16,106 bases of DNA from Ruminococcus sp. (GTDB taxonomy: Bacteria > Bacillota_A > Clostridia > Oscillospirales > Acutalibacteraceae). The translations under genes were made by a program, and so were the position numbers. Below the pieces are notes generated by a model. That model was not told the origin of the DNA. It was given only the letters and a program-made list of their open reading frames with translations, and did not search any database. Each line of letters starts with the position of its first letter. Position 1 is the stretch's first letter. Shown here piece after piece: positions 15,185 through 16,106 of the stretch. The stretch lies in NCBI GenBank assembly GCA_017481395.1, contig JAFUPE010000081.1:1-16106 (forward strand), written 5' to 3'.

Positions 15185-15712
15185 ATGAAGAAGATTTTTG
15201 CCGTTATTTTAGTAATTGCCGCTTTGTTTTCTTTTAGCGGATGTATGGGTGCAGGTACAAGTGTTGTAAAAGCCACCGACCCTGCTGACCCCTCAAAAAT
15301 TGTTTACAAAGATTATGATTGTAACCTTGAGGGCCTTTGTAATTATCTTGACGACCTTGGTTATATGGTGTTTGACTACGATGCCTCTAAGGACGAGGCA
15401 GGTACCGCTACCATAAAGATGCAGGCTGATATGATTGGTGCCGAAAAAGGGTATAAATCCGGCTATAACTACGGCAACGATAAGTGGACTGTAGAGGCAT
15501 ACTATTATAAGGATACAAGCTCAGATATGTATAAAGAGGCTCAAAGCGGTAAGATTACTCTTACCGAAGAAATCGACAACGGTTCCTTTGAGATTACCGT
15601 AAACAATCAGTTTGCCCTTGTGGTTCACGAGCCTAAGGATGGCGGCGAGCGTAAAGAAGAAATTATTGAAGCCTTCAATAACTTCTATCCCGACGGCACA
15701 CCTAATGGATAA
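15185..15712 (+). CDS. Putative lipoprotein of unknown function
   Basis: A 175-residue exported protein. A short basic start (MKK), hydrophobic core and FSGC at 17-20 give a lipobox with Cys20 as the lipid-modified residue; Phe at the -3 position is tolerated but not ideal. The mature part is acidic, rich in Tyr and Asp, with LCNYLDDLGYMVFDYDAS (about 51-68) and KGYKSGYNYGNDKWTVEAYYY (about 90-110), and no cysteine besides the one in LCNYL. I recognise no domain. The ACGGAGG ribosome site and ATG are clear. It stands alone between the divergent ttcA-like gene and a terminator, so the context gives no clue to function. Confidence 0.8.
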   Translation: MKKIFAVILVIAALFSFSGCMGAGTSVVKATDPADPSKIVYKDYDCNLEGLCNYLDDLGYMVFDYDASKDEAGTATIKMQADMIGAEKGYKSGYNYGNDKWTVEAYYYKDTSSDMYKEAQSGKITLTEEIDNGSFEITVNNQFALVVHEPKDGGERKEEIIEAFNNFYPDGTPNG

Positions 15713-15737
15713 AAATCTCTATACTATATTATATAGC

Positions 15738-15766
15738 AAAAAGCTCCTCAGTTGAGGAGCTTTTTT
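15738..15766 (+). terminator. Intrinsic terminator after the lipoprotein gene
   Basis: AAAAAGCTCCTCA (15738-15750) and TGAGGAGCTTTTTT (15753-15766) form a long perfect stem around a GT loop, ending in a T run. It begins 25 nt after the stop and separates this gene from the rRNA-type promoter. Confidence 0.95.
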
Positions 15767-15858
15767 GCGTGATATTAAAAACCGCGTCGCGACACACAGG
15801 CGGGTCAGTGACTATAGTATATTTACAGAAGGTATATTTATTTAAAGCTTATATTTTC

Positions 15859-15877
15859 TATTGGATACGACCCAATA
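15859..15877. other. Small dyad in the rRNA-type upstream region
   Basis: TATTGG (15859-15864) and CCAATA (15872-15877) flank a 7-nt spacer, about 90 nt upstream of the -35 box. It may be a protein-binding site such as for a nucleoid or growth-rate regulator; nothing identifies it. Confidence 0.3.
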
Positions 15878-15920
15878 TCTTGTGAGCAAAAATGAGACAA
15901 AACCCAAGCTTTTGTGACAC

Positions 15921-15992
15921 GAAAAAAACTTTAAAAATTTTTAAAAAAATTTGAAAAAAGGGGTTGACTTTTGTTTGGGGGCGTGGTATTAT
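15921..15992 (+). promoter_or_regulatory. Strong rRNA-type promoter with A/T-rich UP element
   Basis: TTGACT (15964-15969) is followed after 17 nt by TATTAT (15987-15992); an overlapping TATAAT at 15990-15995 would give a 20-nt spacer. About 40 nt of nearly pure A/T runs (15921-15960) precede the -35 box, like an UP element that boosts rRNA promoters. The expected start is near 15999. Confidence 0.8.
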
Positions 15993-15999
15993 AATACAC

Positions 16000-16106
16000 G
16001 TTCCGCACAGAACAACACAAAAAACGAAGCAAGTTCACTAAAGAATAAACTTCTAAATTGTGCAACCTGTACGAAACAAGGACCTTGAAAATTAAACAAC
16101 AAAGAA
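16000..16106 (+). promoter_or_regulatory. Leader of a probable rRNA operon with boxA-like segment (16S gene expected beyond the edge)
   Basis: The final stretch ending in GACCTTGAAAATTAAACAAC (16080-16099) resembles the boxA-bearing leader of Firmicutes rRNA operons, where a TTTGAAAACT-type sequence precedes 16S rRNA. No protein start is visible after the strong promoter. No part of a mature rRNA is in the window, so the identity rests on promoter and leader resemblance. Confidence 0.65.

Overview
The window looks like chromosomal DNA from an anaerobic, low-to-moderate GC, spore-forming member of the Clostridia, probably of the gut Oscillospiraceae/Ruminococcaceae type. The evidence is a clostridial-order rnfCDGEAB operon, a SpoVA sporulation protein, a dockerin-bearing surface-protein remnant, a Gld-type ABC exporter cluster with a DUF4340 partner, a YabE-like DUF348/G5/3D wall protein, and strong AGGAGG ribosome sites with a few TTG starts. 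The assignment is inference; no rRNA gene is inside the window to fix it.

Layout. 1-1147 (minus strand): the first 236 codons of a UPF0371/DUF1846 gene run off the left edge, with spoVAE upstream of it on the same strand. 1148-1368: divergent intergenic region with a strong sigma-A-type promoter for rnf, a candidate Rex (NADH/NAD+) operator just downstream of it, and a possible sigma-G promoter for spoVAE on the other strand. 1369-6337 (plus): rnfC-D-G-E-A-B, tightly packed with overlapping starts and stops, encoding the membrane ferredoxin:NAD+ oxidoreductase that couples redox energy to ion pumping. 6339-7097: directly behind the rnfB stop lies the C-terminal part of a secreted Ig-like/dockerin protein with no start codon, so a gene decayed by an N-terminal deletion; a strong terminator follows.

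7321-7639: a 149-bp palindrome-rich noncoding unit in two near-identical tandem copies plus a 21-nt partial third copy, ending just before the ribosome site of an ABC operon. 7660-12463 (plus): ATPase, ABC-2 permease, GldG-like auxiliary protein and DUF4340 protein form a four-gene operon closed by a terminator. 12769-14151: a well-formed promoter, a DUF348/G5/3D cell-wall protein and a terminator that works on paper in both directions. 14352-15071 (minus): a TtcA-family tRNA 2-thiolation enzyme whose last codons run into a small hairpin repeat array. 15185-15766 (plus): an unrecognised lipoprotein with terminator. 15767-16106: an A/T-rich upstream element, a strong promoter and a leader with a boxA-like segment, which look like the start of an rRNA operon continuing past the right edge.

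Most genes are ordinary housekeeping or accessory genes. I see no convincing undescribed multi-gene system. The signals most worth a second look are the Rex-like operator at rnf, the tandem palindromic 149-bp element, the dockerin-gene scar fused to the rnf operon, and the short hairpin array that supplies the end of the ttcA-like gene.
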